A stretch of DNA of 64,000 nucleotides from Bacteroidia bacterium (GTDB lineage: Bacteria; Bacteroidota; Bacteroidia; Flavobacteriales; Schleiferiaceae). The translations under genes were made by a program, and so were the position numbers. The stretch lies in the NCBI GenBank assembly GCA_030424545.1, contig JAUHWL010000003.1, positions 62,001-126,000 of the forward strand, read 5' to 3'. Of this stretch, positions 43,593-52,291 are shown in pieces (within the stretch, counting starts at the first letter, position 1; every line of letters begins with the position of its first letter). The notes below the pieces were generated by a model that saw nothing but the letters and a program-made list of their open reading frames with translations, ran no database searches and was not told the origin of the DNA.

Positions 43593-44522
43593 TTAATCTT
43601 CTACTGTAGTGTAAGAGGGATAATCACTCATAGACTTTGTTAATGAAATGTCTTTTTCAATCTTCACAACTTCCATAATTACTTTTTCGCCCGATTTTGT
43701 TTCTACACTTTCTACCTCTAAAATAGAACCGTGCGGATAGTTTGACGGTAAGTTTTTTGCCTGTTCTTTATTGATTGAAAACATATTTTCAAGCCCAAAA
43801 ACATCATCTTCGGTTACCCACATTACGGTTTCGGTATCGTCATTAATGGTTTGATAACCCGTGCAGGTATAACCTAAAATAGATTTTGTACCAATATTGG
43901 TAAAGGTTGGTAGAGTGCTATTTTCTGCAACGGGAGCTTGATAATTCGTTGGTTGGGCATTCATGGTTAGCCCGTACGCCATGCGCATCTTTTTTCCATC
44001 ATTGTTCATGAGCATTACCATCGTGTTATTATCAAAATCGTTAATGATAAAAATCTCTTCGTTTTTACTTTTCGGGTCGTTGTCTTTCATCTCTGTGCCC
44101 ACATATTTTTCTGTGCTGTTGGTATGATTTATAAGCTCCATTGTTTCTTTTAGCTTACCATTTTTCTTAAATGTTTTCACCTCAATATGCACTGCATTAT
44201 GAAAGGAATAAGATTCTTTTAACGTAACATTTTCATCTGGTGTAAACGGAAAACTACTTTGTCCAGAAGTAGAGCCCGTATTACTAGTTCCACTTTGTGA
44301 AGGCATTGTGTTGTAGTGCTTACCAATCACTTTATCCCAATAATTATCTACCATGTTCTGCGCAGCCTTGTTCATTTCTTGATCAATTTTGCGTTCTACG
44401 GCATTACCCACAGCATTTTCTGCCGATTTTTTTAATCGATTTAAATACCCTTGGGCAAAACTGTTTGTTGAAAACAAAATAGAGAATAGGAGGAGGACAA
44501 CAAATGAAGTATTGATTTTCAT
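43593..44522 (-). CDS. DUF4412-type exported protein
   Basis: A 309-residue protein with a signal peptide (VVLLLFSILFSTNSFAQ), a charged helical stretch (NRLKKSAENAVGNAVERKID), a Ser/Gly/Thr linker, and a long C-terminal beta domain. The recognisable DUF4412-like elements are NNTMVMLMNNDGKKMRMAYG and SILGYTCTGYQTINDDTETV followed by WVTEDDVFG. Such proteins are found in the Bacteroidota envelope and have no known activity. It has a shared terminator at its end, and the upstream BNR gene is separated by about 100 bases, so it may have its own promoter. Confidence 0.78.
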   Translation of the reverse strand: MKINTSFVVLLLFSILFSTNSFAQGYLNRLKKSAENAVGNAVERKIDQEMNKAAQNMVDNYWDKVIGKHYNTMPSQSGTSNTGSTSGQSSFPFTPDENVTLKESYSFHNAVHIEVKTFKKNGKLKETMELINHTNSTEKYVGTEMKDNDPKSKNEEIFIINDFDNNTMVMLMNNDGKKMRMAYGLTMNAQPTNYQAPVAENSTLPTFTNIGTKSILGYTCTGYQTINDDTETVMWVTEDDVFGLENMFSINKEQAKNLPSNYPHGSILEVESVETKSGEKVIMEVVKIEKDISLTKSMSDYPSYTTVED

Positions 44523-44624
44523 GTTTTTATGGTTTGAATTTTAAAGTCTTAAAATTACACAAAAACATGAAAATCAATAGGTAGAATAAAAAAGATTGCG
44601 CTATTTCTTACAAAGTATAAATAG

Positions 44625-47600
44625 TTACTGTTCAGTAACTTTTAAAAAGGGTACTTCCATTGCATTTAACTTTTTATTCAGGGCTGGTAATTCGTTTTTC
44701 AACAAATTCCATTCTAACAATTCAGCATTAATTTGTTCTTCTAGCTCATTTTTTACGCCATACATCTGCTTGGTTGGGGCGTTAAAACCAATGTTGGCCA
44801 ATGCGCCCAAATGGCCGTATTTATTGTTTAATCGTATTGGGAAGTTAAGCGGATCTTGAGGGCTTCTGTTTTTTGTTTGATATAGCGCTTCTTCAATGCC
44901 GGTCATGGCGGTAACCAAACTATCTATTGAGAGTTGCATGGGTTCATCATCTACGTTAGATTTTACTGTGATTAGCTGATTGCGCACTTGCCTGATTTCT
45001 TTAATGGTTTTGTTCAATTCGTTCATTTTATCACGAATAGAAATAACAAAATCAAACTGTTCTTGCAGTTCTTCTGGCGTTTCTGTTTGTGTGGGATCTT
45101 TTAATACTACCAGCGGAACGCTTGCTGTATCGGCACCTATTTTAATCATCTCAACAGTATAGTTTCCAGGTACAACATACGGGCCATTTGTTAGTGAAAA
45201 CCACAAAATCATTCCTTTTACTTGCTCTACGCCATCAACTCTTAAATCCCAAGAAATGCTATTGGCTCCTTTTTTTGGTGTCCATTTATCGGCTTTGTTG
45301 TCTGCAAACGATGACAGTTGACGAATTACTTTTCCGCTATTGTCCTTAACCTGTAACAAATAGCTTTCGTTGGCTAAATCTACGCTATCTAAATAGTAGT
45401 TAAGAATAGCGCCAGGTAAGTGATTTTCGCCTTTTGTTTTTGATTTTCCGCCATAGCCAGCGCCTAAATTGTAGGTTGGTTTTGGTGTAAACAAATGGAA
45501 TGTTTCTTTAAAATCTTTGTCTATTTCGTACAGTGGACTTAAATCGTCTGCAATCCAAAAACTACGGCCTTGAGTTGCAGCAATCAAATGGCGGTTTTTA
45601 ATAGCCAAATCGGTAATAGGCACAAGCGGTAAATTATTTTGAAACGCTTGCCACTCTTGCCCATTGTTGAAGGAGATGTACAACCCATATTCCGTCCCGG
45701 CAAAAAGCAAACCTTCTTTGTTTGGGTCTGTACGAATTACACGTGTAAAATGTGCGCGGTTTATGCCGTTGTCTATTCTCTTCCACGATTTTCCAAAGTT
45801 TTTGGTGTAGTACAGATAAGGTTCATCATTGCCCCACTTGTAACGCGTTGCGGCTACATACAAACCTCCATCATTAAACGGATCGGCCTCTAGGCTGTTA
45901 ATCATGGTAAATTCGGGCATTTCTTTTGGCGTTACATCTTGCCAATTTTTACCATTGTTTTGAGTAACAAATATTTTTCCATCATCACTACCTGTCCAAA
46001 GAATATCTCCGTTTTTAACACCTTCGGCAGCGGCAAAAATGGTACAGTAATATTCTACCGCGGTATTATCTTTTGTAATTGGGCCGCCACTGGGGCCTTG
46101 TTTGGTGGTGTCGTTTGTTGTTAAATCATCGCTTATGGTTTCCCAAGATTGGCCAAAATCATAACTTACATGTACGTGGTTGCTAAATGCATATAATTTA
46201 TTGTCGTGAAATTTGCTAAAAAACAAAGGGTAATTCCATTGAAACCTGTACTTCATATCTTCCACACCATGACCAAGAGGATTGTTTGGCCATACATTGG
46301 TAGCTTGCACATCATTGTTTTTATGATTAAAGCGCAGCATCAACCCTCCATATTCACCACCTAAAACCATATCGTTATCTATAGGCGAAATCGCGTGATG
46401 CCCAGCCTCGCCACCAGCGGTAGTTTCCCAATTGTCCTCGTCAATAAAATTGCCGTAGCTGCGATAATCTATGCGAATAGAACTGTTGTCTTGTTGCCCA
46501 CCATATATGCGAAATGGAAAATGATTATCTGTAGTTACTCGATAAAATTGTGCGGTAGGCTGGTTGTGATAGGTTGTCCAATTTTCGCCACCGTCAAAAG
46601 TAATTTGGGCGCCTCCATCATCAGCCATAATCATTCTATTGGGGTCTTCTGGGGCAATCCATAAATCATGATGATCTCCGTGCGGGGCATAGTGTTTCTC
46701 AAAAGTTCTGCCTCCATCTTTGCTGGTATGGTAGGCAACATTTAGTACATATACTTTTTCTTCATCTTTTGTATCGGCATAAATGCGGGTGTAATACCAT
46801 GCGCGTTGTCTTAAATCGCGTTGGTCATTTACTTTTTCCCAATGGGCACCGCCATCATCGCTTCTATAAAGGCCGCCATCAGGTTCATTTTCTACCATGG
46901 CCCACACGCGGTTTGGGTTTGCGGGCGAAACAGTTACGCCAATAATGCCCAGCAATCCATTCGGAAACCCTGGGTTGCTCGATATTTCTTTCCACGTTTC
47001 ACCGTTGTCTGTGCTTTTAAAAAGCTTACAACCTTTGCCACCGCTGCTTAAAGAATAAGGCGTTCTGCGCACCGTCCATGTACTGGCATAAAGTATGCGC
47101 GGATTTGTAGGGTCGAATGTTAAATCTACGGCACCACTTCCGGCATCTGAAAAAAGGACTTTCTTCCAGGTTTTTCCACCATCTACCGATTTAAATACAC
47201 CACGTTCTTGCGAGTCTTTGTATAAATCGCCCATAGCGGCAACAAAAACTATATCTGGGTTTTTTGGGTGGATGCGTATGCGCCCGATGTGTTTGCTTTT
47301 TTCCAAACCTACAAATTCCCAGGTACGTCCGGCATCTACGCTTTTCCAAACGCCCATGCCTGCAGATGTGTTTCCTCTAACGGTTTCTTCGCCTTGCCCT
47401 ACGTAGATTACATTTTTATCAGAAGAACTTACGGCTATAGCGCCAATGCTACCACCAAAATAGCCATCCGAAATATTTTCCCATGTATTGCCAGCATCAG
47501 TTGTGCGCCATACTCCACCACCGGTTGCTCCAAAATAAAAGAGGGTAGGGTTACCTGGAACTCCCGCTACGGCACAAGAACGGCCTCCCCGGAATGGGCC

Positions 47601-47729
47601 AATATTGCGCCAAGTTATGCTTGTTATATATTTCTGATCTACGCTTGGAGAAGTTGTTTTCTTTTTTTGTGCTGATAAAGAAAGTGAACTAAAGAGAAGG
47701 AAAATTAAAATGAAACGGTAAATTTTCAT
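44625..47729 (-). CDS. Large exported BNR / sortilin-like protein
   Basis: A 1034-residue exported protein with a signal peptide (FILIFLLFSSLSLSAQ). The first 700 residues carry many Asp-box and BNR repeats (GVWRTTDAGNTWENIS, GVWKSVDAGRTWEFV, GVFKSVDGGKTWKKV, LFKSTDNGETW), as in a VPS10-like double propeller. The C-terminal 300 residues contain a beta domain (GAILNYYLDSV) and a long helical tail. It has no T9SS sorting domain, unlike the protein at 16825. Proteins of this architecture are often annotated as glycosyl hydrolases, but no catalytic residues are recognisable. I chose the ATG at 47729; one at 47804 would add 25 residues before the signal. Confidence 0.85.
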   Translation of the reverse strand: MKIYRFILIFLLFSSLSLSAQKKKTTSPSVDQKYITSITWRNIGPFRGGRSCAVAGVPGNPTLFYFGATGGGVWRTTDAGNTWENISDGYFGGSIGAIAVSSSDKNVIYVGQGEETVRGNTSAGMGVWKSVDAGRTWEFVGLEKSKHIGRIRIHPKNPDIVFVAAMGDLYKDSQERGVFKSVDGGKTWKKVLFSDAGSGAVDLTFDPTNPRILYASTWTVRRTPYSLSSGGKGCKLFKSTDNGETWKEISSNPGFPNGLLGIIGVTVSPANPNRVWAMVENEPDGGLYRSDDGGAHWEKVNDQRDLRQRAWYYTRIYADTKDEEKVYVLNVAYHTSKDGGRTFEKHYAPHGDHHDLWIAPEDPNRMIMADDGGAQITFDGGENWTTYHNQPTAQFYRVTTDNHFPFRIYGGQQDNSSIRIDYRSYGNFIDEDNWETTAGGEAGHHAISPIDNDMVLGGEYGGLMLRFNHKNNDVQATNVWPNNPLGHGVEDMKYRFQWNYPLFFSKFHDNKLYAFSNHVHVSYDFGQSWETISDDLTTNDTTKQGPSGGPITKDNTAVEYYCTIFAAAEGVKNGDILWTGSDDGKIFVTQNNGKNWQDVTPKEMPEFTMINSLEADPFNDGGLYVAATRYKWGNDEPYLYYTKNFGKSWKRIDNGINRAHFTRVIRTDPNKEGLLFAGTEYGLYISFNNGQEWQAFQNNLPLVPITDLAIKNRHLIAATQGRSFWIADDLSPLYEIDKDFKETFHLFTPKPTYNLGAGYGGKSKTKGENHLPGAILNYYLDSVDLANESYLLQVKDNSGKVIRQLSSFADNKADKWTPKKGANSISWDLRVDGVEQVKGMILWFSLTNGPYVVPGNYTVEMIKIGADTASVPLVVLKDPTQTETPEELQEQFDFVISIRDKMNELNKTIKEIRQVRNQLITVKSNVDDEPMQLSIDSLVTAMTGIEEALYQTKNRSPQDPLNFPIRLNNKYGHLGALANIGFNAPTKQMYGVKNELEEQINAELLEWNLLKNELPALNKKLNAMEVPFLKVTEQ

Positions 47730-47816
47730 GTAGGTTTTGTTAAAATGGGTTGCACTAAAATCTCTTCTCGAAAATAATGTAAAATTTAAAAGCCTCTTGA
47801 GCATACGTGCTGTACG

Positions 47817-47854
47817 AAAAAACCTTGCCTAGCTTACGCCAAACAAGGTTTTTT
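47817..47854. terminator. Bidirectional terminator upstream of BNR gene
   Basis: AAAAAACCTTG (47817-47827) and CAAGGTTTTTT (47844-47854) are exact reverse complements around a 16-base loop. On the minus strand it lies just after the SPFH operon and the tiny peptide frame, which it probably terminates. Confidence 0.75.
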
Positions 47855-47879
47855 AATCAACCAGCACTGGGTTTATGCG

Positions 47880-47960
47880 CTACATATGTACGTGTAATGA
47901 TCCGAGCAATATCATTCCAAGAATAATTAACGCACTAAGTAAAATTCTCTTTTTCATCAT
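47880..47960 (-). CDS. Possible 26-residue hydrophobic peptide
   Basis: A short frame MMKKRILLSALIILGMILLG continues with SLHVHM and stops with TAG. It is one short hydrophobic helix with a basic start, like a membrane-anchored micropeptide or an orphan signal sequence. It follows the ribbon-helix-helix gene by 30 bases on the same strand and precedes the shared terminator. Only position and composition support it. Confidence 0.3.
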   Translation of the reverse strand: MMKKRILLSALIILGMILLGSLHVHM

Positions 47961-47990
47961 TGTTAAAATTTAAGGTTAGTACATATTTAG

Positions 47991-48167
47991 TTAGTCGCCT
48001 GCTGGTGGCGTTTTTTTTGATGGCGCTCTTCCACTTTCTCTAAGTGCCTTATTAATAATCCATTCTATTTGCCCATTCGTACTTCTAAATTCATCCGCGG
48101 CCCACTTTTCTATTTGTGCCATTTCAGCTTCGTCTATACGTAGTGCAAATGCTTTTTTTTTAGCCAT
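47991..48167 (-). CDS. 58-residue ribbon-helix-helix (Arc-like) protein
   Basis: A short gene with the reading MAKKKAFALRIDEAEMAQIE, then KWAADEFRSTNGQIEWIINK and a Pro/Lys tail. The strand AFALRID, followed by two helices with a turn at RSTN, is the classic ribbon-helix-helix layout of Arc/MetJ-type DNA-binding dimers, where the strand residues contact the operator. Its ATG overlaps the TAA of the preceding membrane-protein gene by one base. Genes for SPFH proteins with a downstream Arc-like gene occur elsewhere. A perfect palindrome at the start of the operon is its likely target. Confidence 0.8.
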   Translation of the reverse strand: MAKKKAFALRIDEAEMAQIEKWAADEFRSTNGQIEWIINKALRESGRAPSKKTPPAGD

Positions 48168-48649
48168 TACTTTAATAATTCTGCGTGTTTGTGTTTTATT
48201 TCATCACGCATTTGCTGCACTTTTTTTGTGCTTATCGTAAATGATTTAGCATTTTTTCTTGTTATGATTAAGGCTTCTTTGCTCAAAATAATTCCTTTGC
48301 TTCTTTGGCCAAATCTGTAACCCCACCCGCCATAATCAGACAATGGATTTATTTTTTTAATCTCCAACTTTTCAATGTTTTGCCAGGGTATAGTTTTCCA
48401 CTCTCTTATTAATGGCCAGTACCTATAACTTATGCCAACCGTGTCAATTCTAGTTTCGGCTTTAGAGTCAAAAACCAAAAAATAAATGATTACCAGAAAT
48501 ACCACCAAACCTAAAATAAGAAAGAGATCGGTTGTCTTTCCTGATACTATTGAAGTGCCGACAACAACAGAAAGGGTTGCTGCAGTTGAAACTATGTATA
48601 TGAGTTTGAACAACAGTTGATTTATTTTTTGAGTCTCTGTAAACGCCAT
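48167..48649 (-). CDS. Membrane protein with PH-like domain, SPFH partner
   Basis: A 160-residue protein with two transmembrane helices (about 12-35 and 42-61, FLILGLVVFLVIIYFLVF), followed by about 100 cytosolic residues predicted as beta strands with a final helix. This tail contains ISYRYWPLIREWKTIPWQNI and ALIITRKNAKSFTISTKKV, a pattern like bacterial pleckstrin-homology domains. No named family is certain. It starts one base from the end of the SPFH gene and overlaps the ribbon-helix-helix gene, so it is the middle member of a three-gene unit. Confidence 0.65.
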   Translation of the reverse strand: MAFTETQKINQLLFKLIYIVSTAATLSVVVGTSIVSGKTTDLFLILGLVVFLVIIYFLVFDSKAETRIDTVGISYRYWPLIREWKTIPWQNIEKLEIKKINPLSDYGGWGYRFGQRSKGIILSKEALIITRKNAKSFTISTKKVQQMRDEIKHKHAELLK

Positions 48650-48650
48650 T

Positions 48651-49502
48651 TTATTGGTATAAAGTTCCCGTGTTTACTACTGGAGAAGCTGCTTTATCAG
48701 AACACAGTACAACCATCAAATTGCTAATCATAGTTGCTTTTTTGTGGTCGTCTAGTTCTACAACATTTTTTTCAGATAGTTGATCAAGCGCCATTTCTAC
48801 CATACCTACGGCACCTTCAACAATTTTTCTGCGAGCAGCAATAATGGCGGTTGCTTGTTGGCGCTGCAACATTGCCCCTGCAATTTCTTGTGCATAAGCC
48901 AAATGGCTAAGTCTTGCTTCTATCACTTCAATGCCCGCCAGACTTAATCGTTCGGTCATTTCTGTTTCTAATACAGAGTTTACTTCTTCTAAATCAGATC
49001 TCAAACAAATGTCTGCTTCGTTATCATCAAAACTATCATAAGGATATGCTCCGGCCAGTTTACGAATGGCCGCATCGGTCTGTATGTTTACAAAATCCAT
49101 GTAGTTTTCTACATCAAAATAGGCTTTATAGGTGTCTTTTACACGCCAAACGAGCACACCACCAATCATGATTGGATTGCCCAACTTGTCGTTTACCTTA
49201 ATGGGTTTGCTGTCTAAATTATTGGCACGAAGACTAATTTTCTTTTTCGCCATAAACGGATTCATCCAGAAAAAACCATTTTCTTTTATGGTGCCTTTGT
49301 ATGCACCAAAAAGCAAAAGAACTGCGGCTTTGTTGGGTTGAAGTATTAAAAACCCTCCTATATGAAGCAACCAAAGCGGAATAAAGGCCAATGCCCAAAC
49401 TTGTCGGTTAGCAATTAAGCTAATGATTGATGCAAGCATGGCTAGGTTGATTGCTATATGTAAAAAGCCTGAAGTTTTTGAAATTTTATACGTGTTTTCC
49501 AT
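48651..49502 (-). CDS. SPFH (band 7) membrane protein
   Basis: A 283-residue inner-membrane protein with two hydrophobic segments near the N-terminus ([15 protein letters not shown] and [19 protein letters not shown]). The SPFH domain follows: [40 protein letters not shown] and [13 protein letters not shown], then a helical region rich in Ala/Glu/Gln ([20 protein letters not shown]). SPFH proteins such as flotillin and stomatin form large oligomeric membrane cages. It is the first gene of an operon ending in an Arc-like regulator. Its start codon lies three bases from a perfect 19-bp palindrome. Confidence 0.88.
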   Translation of the reverse strand: MENTYKISKTSGFLHIAINLAMLASIISLIANRQVWALAFIPLWLLHIGGFLILQPNKAAVLLLFGAYKGTIKENGFFWMNPFMAKKKISLRANNLDSKPIKVNDKLGNPIMIGGVLVWRVKDTYKAYFDVENYMDFVNIQTDAAIRKLAGAYPYDSFDDNEADICLRSDLEEVNSVLETEMTERLSLAGIEVIEARLSHLAYAQEIAGAMLQRQQATAIIAARRKIVEGAVGMVEMALDQLSEKNVVELDDHKKATMISNLMVVLCSDKAASPVVNTGTLYQ

Positions 49503-49504
49503 TA

Positions 49505-49523
49505 TGATATTAAATTAATATCA
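49505..49523. promoter_or_regulatory. Perfect 19-bp palindrome, operator candidate
   Basis: TGATATTAAATTAATATCA reads the same on both strands except for its central base (9 + 1 + 9). It fills the space between the -7 box at 49524-49531 and the SPFH start codon, where a bound repressor would block transcription initiation. Confidence 0.7.
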
Positions 49524-49531
49524 CAAATGTA
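49524..49531 (-). promoter_or_regulatory. -7 box of the SPFH operon
   Basis: On the minus strand this reads TACATTTG (TAnnTTTG), 22 bases before the start codon. A canonical -33 element is not seen. Confidence 0.5.
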
Positions 49532-49648
49532 TTAAAATAAAATTAATATGATGTTGATTTGAATTTTAGCCAATTAGAGTTTACTCCATAGCTGTATTGT
49601 ACATGACTATGTAATGCGTAAAAGACAGCTTGAATTTAGAAGGAAAAT

Positions 49649-50554
49649 TTAGGCGTAGAGGTTGGCCAAAGCGCTATTTATATTCGGATATTGAAAAGTA
49701 TATCCTGCTGATATAATTTTTTGTGGTGATGCTTTTACACCAGATGTAGCCACTTCGGCCATTTCACCCAGCGCTATTTTTAATACGGCTTTAGGCACAG
49801 CAGGTAAAAAACTTGGACGATTAAGTTGCTGTGCAAAAGCTGTGGTAAAAGCTCTATTGGTGATGTGTTCTGGCCCAATTGCATTGTAAGCACCCGAAAC
49901 ATTGGTATGGTTTAATCCGAATAAAATGATTTCACATAAATCATCAATGTGTATCCAGCTCATGTTTTGTGCGCCATTGCCAAGTGGAGATAAAAGTCCT
50001 GTTTTTGCCAGAGGTTCTATTTTTTTAAGCATGCCGCCTTTGTTGCTTAAAACCACGCCAATGCGCAATTTAATCACACGCATATTAAGGCTTTGCATTT
50101 TGTCTGCGCTTCTTTCCCAAGCACTACAAACTTGACCAAAGAAATCGGTTGCTGGCTCATCAACTTCGGTAAAAACCCTTTCTTTATTGCTTGGGTAAAA
50201 GTTAATACCACTTGCCGAAATATACACTTCGGGCAAATTCTCTTTTTGTTTCTGTAGGGTTTTAAAAAGCGTATCGCCTGTTTGCGTTCTAGAGTCGTAA
50301 ATGATTTGCTTGTACGCGGGTGTCCAACGTTTATCAATAGTTGCACCCGCAAGATTTACAATAGCATCAACACCATTCAATGCTTCAGATTCCATTTTGT
50401 ATTTCTGCGGATTCCAGGTAAATGTTTGCGTGCCTTTAATGCTTGCCTCTTTTCGGGTAGATAAGATGTTTACGCTAAGGCCTTGCTCAAGCAATTTATT
50501 TACCAAATGTTTGCCAACCAATCCGGTGGCTCCTGCAACCAATACTTTTTTCAT
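49649..50554 (-). CDS. TIGR01777-family NAD-dependent epimerase-like protein
   Basis: A 301-residue Rossmann-fold protein of the extended SDR group. The nucleotide motif is VLVAGATGLVGKHLVNKL; the family-specific blocks are TWNPQKYKMESEALNGVDAI, NLAGATIDKRWTPAYK, ISASGINFYPSN and LRIGVVLSNKGGML; the C-terminal DUF1731-like tail has GMAEVATSGVKASPQK-type residues. TIGR01777 proteins are widespread; their substrate is unknown. It is monocistronic, divergent from the gene at 50638. Confidence 0.9.
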   Translation of the reverse strand: MKKVLVAGATGLVGKHLVNKLLEQGLSVNILSTRKEASIKGTQTFTWNPQKYKMESEALNGVDAIVNLAGATIDKRWTPAYKQIIYDSRTQTGDTLFKTLQKQKENLPEVYISASGINFYPSNKERVFTEVDEPATDFFGQVCSAWERSADKMQSLNMRVIKLRIGVVLSNKGGMLKKIEPLAKTGLLSPLGNGAQNMSWIHIDDLCEIILFGLNHTNVSGAYNAIGPEHITNRAFTTAFAQQLNRPSFLPAVPKAVLKIALGEMAEVATSGVKASPQKIISAGYTFQYPNINSALANLYA

Positions 50555-50637
50555 CCTGCTAAAATCTAGTTTTTTTATGGCTTAAAATATTTTATTCGCC
50601 CAAATAACAATCTTGCTTTTTATTTGTTTTTTTATTT

Positions 50638-51207
50638 ATGCACGAGCTAGAACCATTTTACAATTGGAGACATTTATACATAGCATCAGAAGATGAGCTT
50701 TCTCCGTTTTATGGTTATTTTAATAGCGAGACTTCTTTTACAGACCACATTTATGATCACATCATCCACCCACAATGGGATAATATTGGTAGTGAAACGC
50801 TTTTTATAAAAGTAATTTTTACCGATTATAAGCAAAGTTTTGCCGTTATAGAAATGTTTGGCGAGTGGAATGATGTGCTGCACAATGATGTGATGTTTTT
50901 AAAACGCGATGTGATTGACGCCATGGTAGCAGAGGGCATTACCAAGTTTGTTTTGATTTGCGAAAACGTGTTAAACTTTCATGCAGACGGAACGGATTAC
51001 TACGAAGAATGGATTGATGATTTGGATGATGGGTGGGTAGCTGCCTTAAACGTTAGAGAGCATGTTTTGCAAGAAATGAACACGTACGGTGTAGATCAAT
51101 ATTTTGTGTTGGGCGGCCGATTAGATTATTTGTCGTGGCGCACCCAATCGCCTTTAAAACTGTTGGCACAAGTAGAACAAATTGTTTTAAAACGGCTTGG
51201 CCTATAA
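50638..51207 (+). CDS. Conserved-looking acidic protein, unknown function
   Basis: I do not recognise this 189-residue cytosolic protein. It is acidic and rich in aromatic residues (YNWRHLYIASEDELSPFYGY, WIDDLDDGWVAALNVREHVL), with no signal peptide and no repeats. The well-formed alternation of strands and helices and the absence of rare codons suggest a real gene. It is flanked by two minus-strand genes and is convergent with the NUDIX gene, one base apart. It may be specific to Bacteroidota. Confidence 0.65.
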   Translation: MHELEPFYNWRHLYIASEDELSPFYGYFNSETSFTDHIYDHIIHPQWDNIGSETLFIKVIFTDYKQSFAVIEMFGEWNDVLHNDVMFLKRDVIDAMVAEGITKFVLICENVLNFHADGTDYYEEWIDDLDDGWVAALNVREHVLQEMNTYGVDQYFVLGGRLDYLSWRTQSPLKLLAQVEQIVLKRLGL

Positions 51208-51208
51208 A

Positions 51209-51646
51209 CTACCCATAAGCCGATTTTAAAAGCGCCACAACTTTTTTATCAATGGGAAAAGTAACATCAGATTCTTGTAAGGCATCTATAGGAATCCATT
51301 TTAATCCTCGTAGGTTTTTATCACCAATGGCCAATAAAACATCGCTATCTTTTAAGGGATTCCTGTTTTTGTAATATATACTCAATACTTGTGTGTTGGT
51401 ATCAAAAAAAGATTCTACAAACGTATCTGTAGTGTAGAAGTGAGAAAAGTCTACATTAGAGAGATGTAATTCTTCATGCAACTCTCTTTTAAGCGTATCT
51501 AAAGTACCTTCTCCGTATTCTAACCCTCCTCCCGGAAATTTGCAAAAAAAAACACCTCTATACGTTTCTTTTGTTAAAAGAACTTCGTCTTTCATATTTG
51601 TTAAAACCGCGTAAACGCGTATTGTAAACGGGCAGTTGCTTGGCAT
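51209..51646 (-). CDS. NUDIX hydrolase
   Basis: A 145-residue protein with the NUDIX box GGGLEYGEGTLDTLKRELHE followed by EL: the G-x5-E-x7-RE-x2-EE spacing is intact. Ahead of it is VYAVLTNMKDEVLLTKE, the usual beta sheet. The substrate is undetermined. It differs clearly from the NUDIX protein at 12498. It follows the gene at 51659 by 12 bases on the minus strand, so the two may be co-transcribed. Confidence 0.85.
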   Translation of the reverse strand: MPSNCPFTIRVYAVLTNMKDEVLLTKETYRGVFFCKFPGGGLEYGEGTLDTLKRELHEELHLSNVDFSHFYTTDTFVESFFDTNTQVLSIYYKNRNPLKDSDVLLAIGDKNLRGLKWIPIDALQESDVTFPIDKKVVALLKSAYG

Positions 51647-51658
51647 GTGGGGGCAGAG

Positions 51659-52159
51659 TTACACATTAATCGATTTAAAATATTTGGCAATCCAACTTTT
51701 TGTGGCCGGAATTTCCCAAGATGTTCTAAGCTCGCCAAGGGTTGTAATCGCGTTGTTAAAAACAGGTGTGCTGTTCGGGAAATCATGTTCGGCAATCATT
51801 TCTTTCAGCTCAGCAATCGTACATCCCACAACCATATTGTTATTCTCATCTCTGTATATAACCAACAATCTATTAAAAAAGTCGATGTTCAACTTGCTAC
51901 CAATGGCTTGAATTTTTTTTACGCAAGAATCAATGCTGCACCCAGAAGCGCTTTGATTTTCTTCATCTACAACAACAACGATAAAACGTTTGTAGAGAAT
52001 GGTAAAGTCTGCCTTAAGTTTTGCACCATGAGCCGCCCATTCGTCCATAAAATTTTCTAATTCTGCGGTTATATATTCATGCTCCTCTAACATTAACGGT
52101 TTGGGCGATGCATAAATCCAAATTTTAGAATGGTCGGGAAAGTTTTTAAAAATGCTCAT
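51659..52159 (-). CDS. Bacteroidota protein family often mislabelled ABC ATPase
   Basis: A 166-residue cytosolic protein with no Walker motifs. The recognisable features are WIYASPKPLMLEEHEYITAE near the start, a conserved WAAHGAKLKADF block, the SGCSIDSCVKKI motif with two cysteines, and SWEIPATKSWIAKYF at the end. I recall this family in Flavobacteria and relatives under the name 'ABC transporter ATPase', which the sequence does not support. In those genomes it often lies close to the Fe-S protein genes that here are 6 kb away. Function is unknown. Confidence 0.75.
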   Translation of the reverse strand: MSIFKNFPDHSKIWIYASPKPLMLEEHEYITAELENFMDEWAAHGAKLKADFTILYKRFIVVVVDEENQSASGCSIDSCVKKIQAIGSKLNIDFFNRLLVIYRDENNNMVVGCTIAELKEMIAEHDFPNSTPVFNNAITTLGELRTSWEIPATKSWIAKYFKSINV

Positions 52160-52181
52160 TTTTCTATTTATACGATGTTTT

Positions 52182-52189
52182 CAAATATA
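52182..52189 (-). promoter_or_regulatory. -7 box of a candidate promoter for the 51659 gene
   Basis: TATATTTG on the minus strand, 22 bases before the start codon, fits TAnnTTTG. No -33 element is visible. Confidence 0.35.
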
Positions 52190-52291
52190 GCATTGTTGTT
52201 AGATTAAATCATACTAAAAAATTAATCAATGCCTTATTTACATATTTAGAGTTAAATCATTATGCCTATTTTCGGAACTCATTGATTATAC

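Noticed and set aside
44632-44650. Palindrome AGTTACTG-TT-CAGTAACT at the end of the BNR gene
   Set aside because: It includes the stop codon and last codons; a 2-base loop cannot form a hairpin and there is no T run.
47268-47675. 135-residue plus-strand frame inside the BNR gene
   Set aside because: Antisense to the repeated Asp-box coding region; composition rich in Cys and Tyr as expected of a shadow.
51647-52060. 137-residue plus-strand frame
   Set aside because: It is the antisense shadow of the 51659-52159 gene, whose protein has a recognised family pattern.
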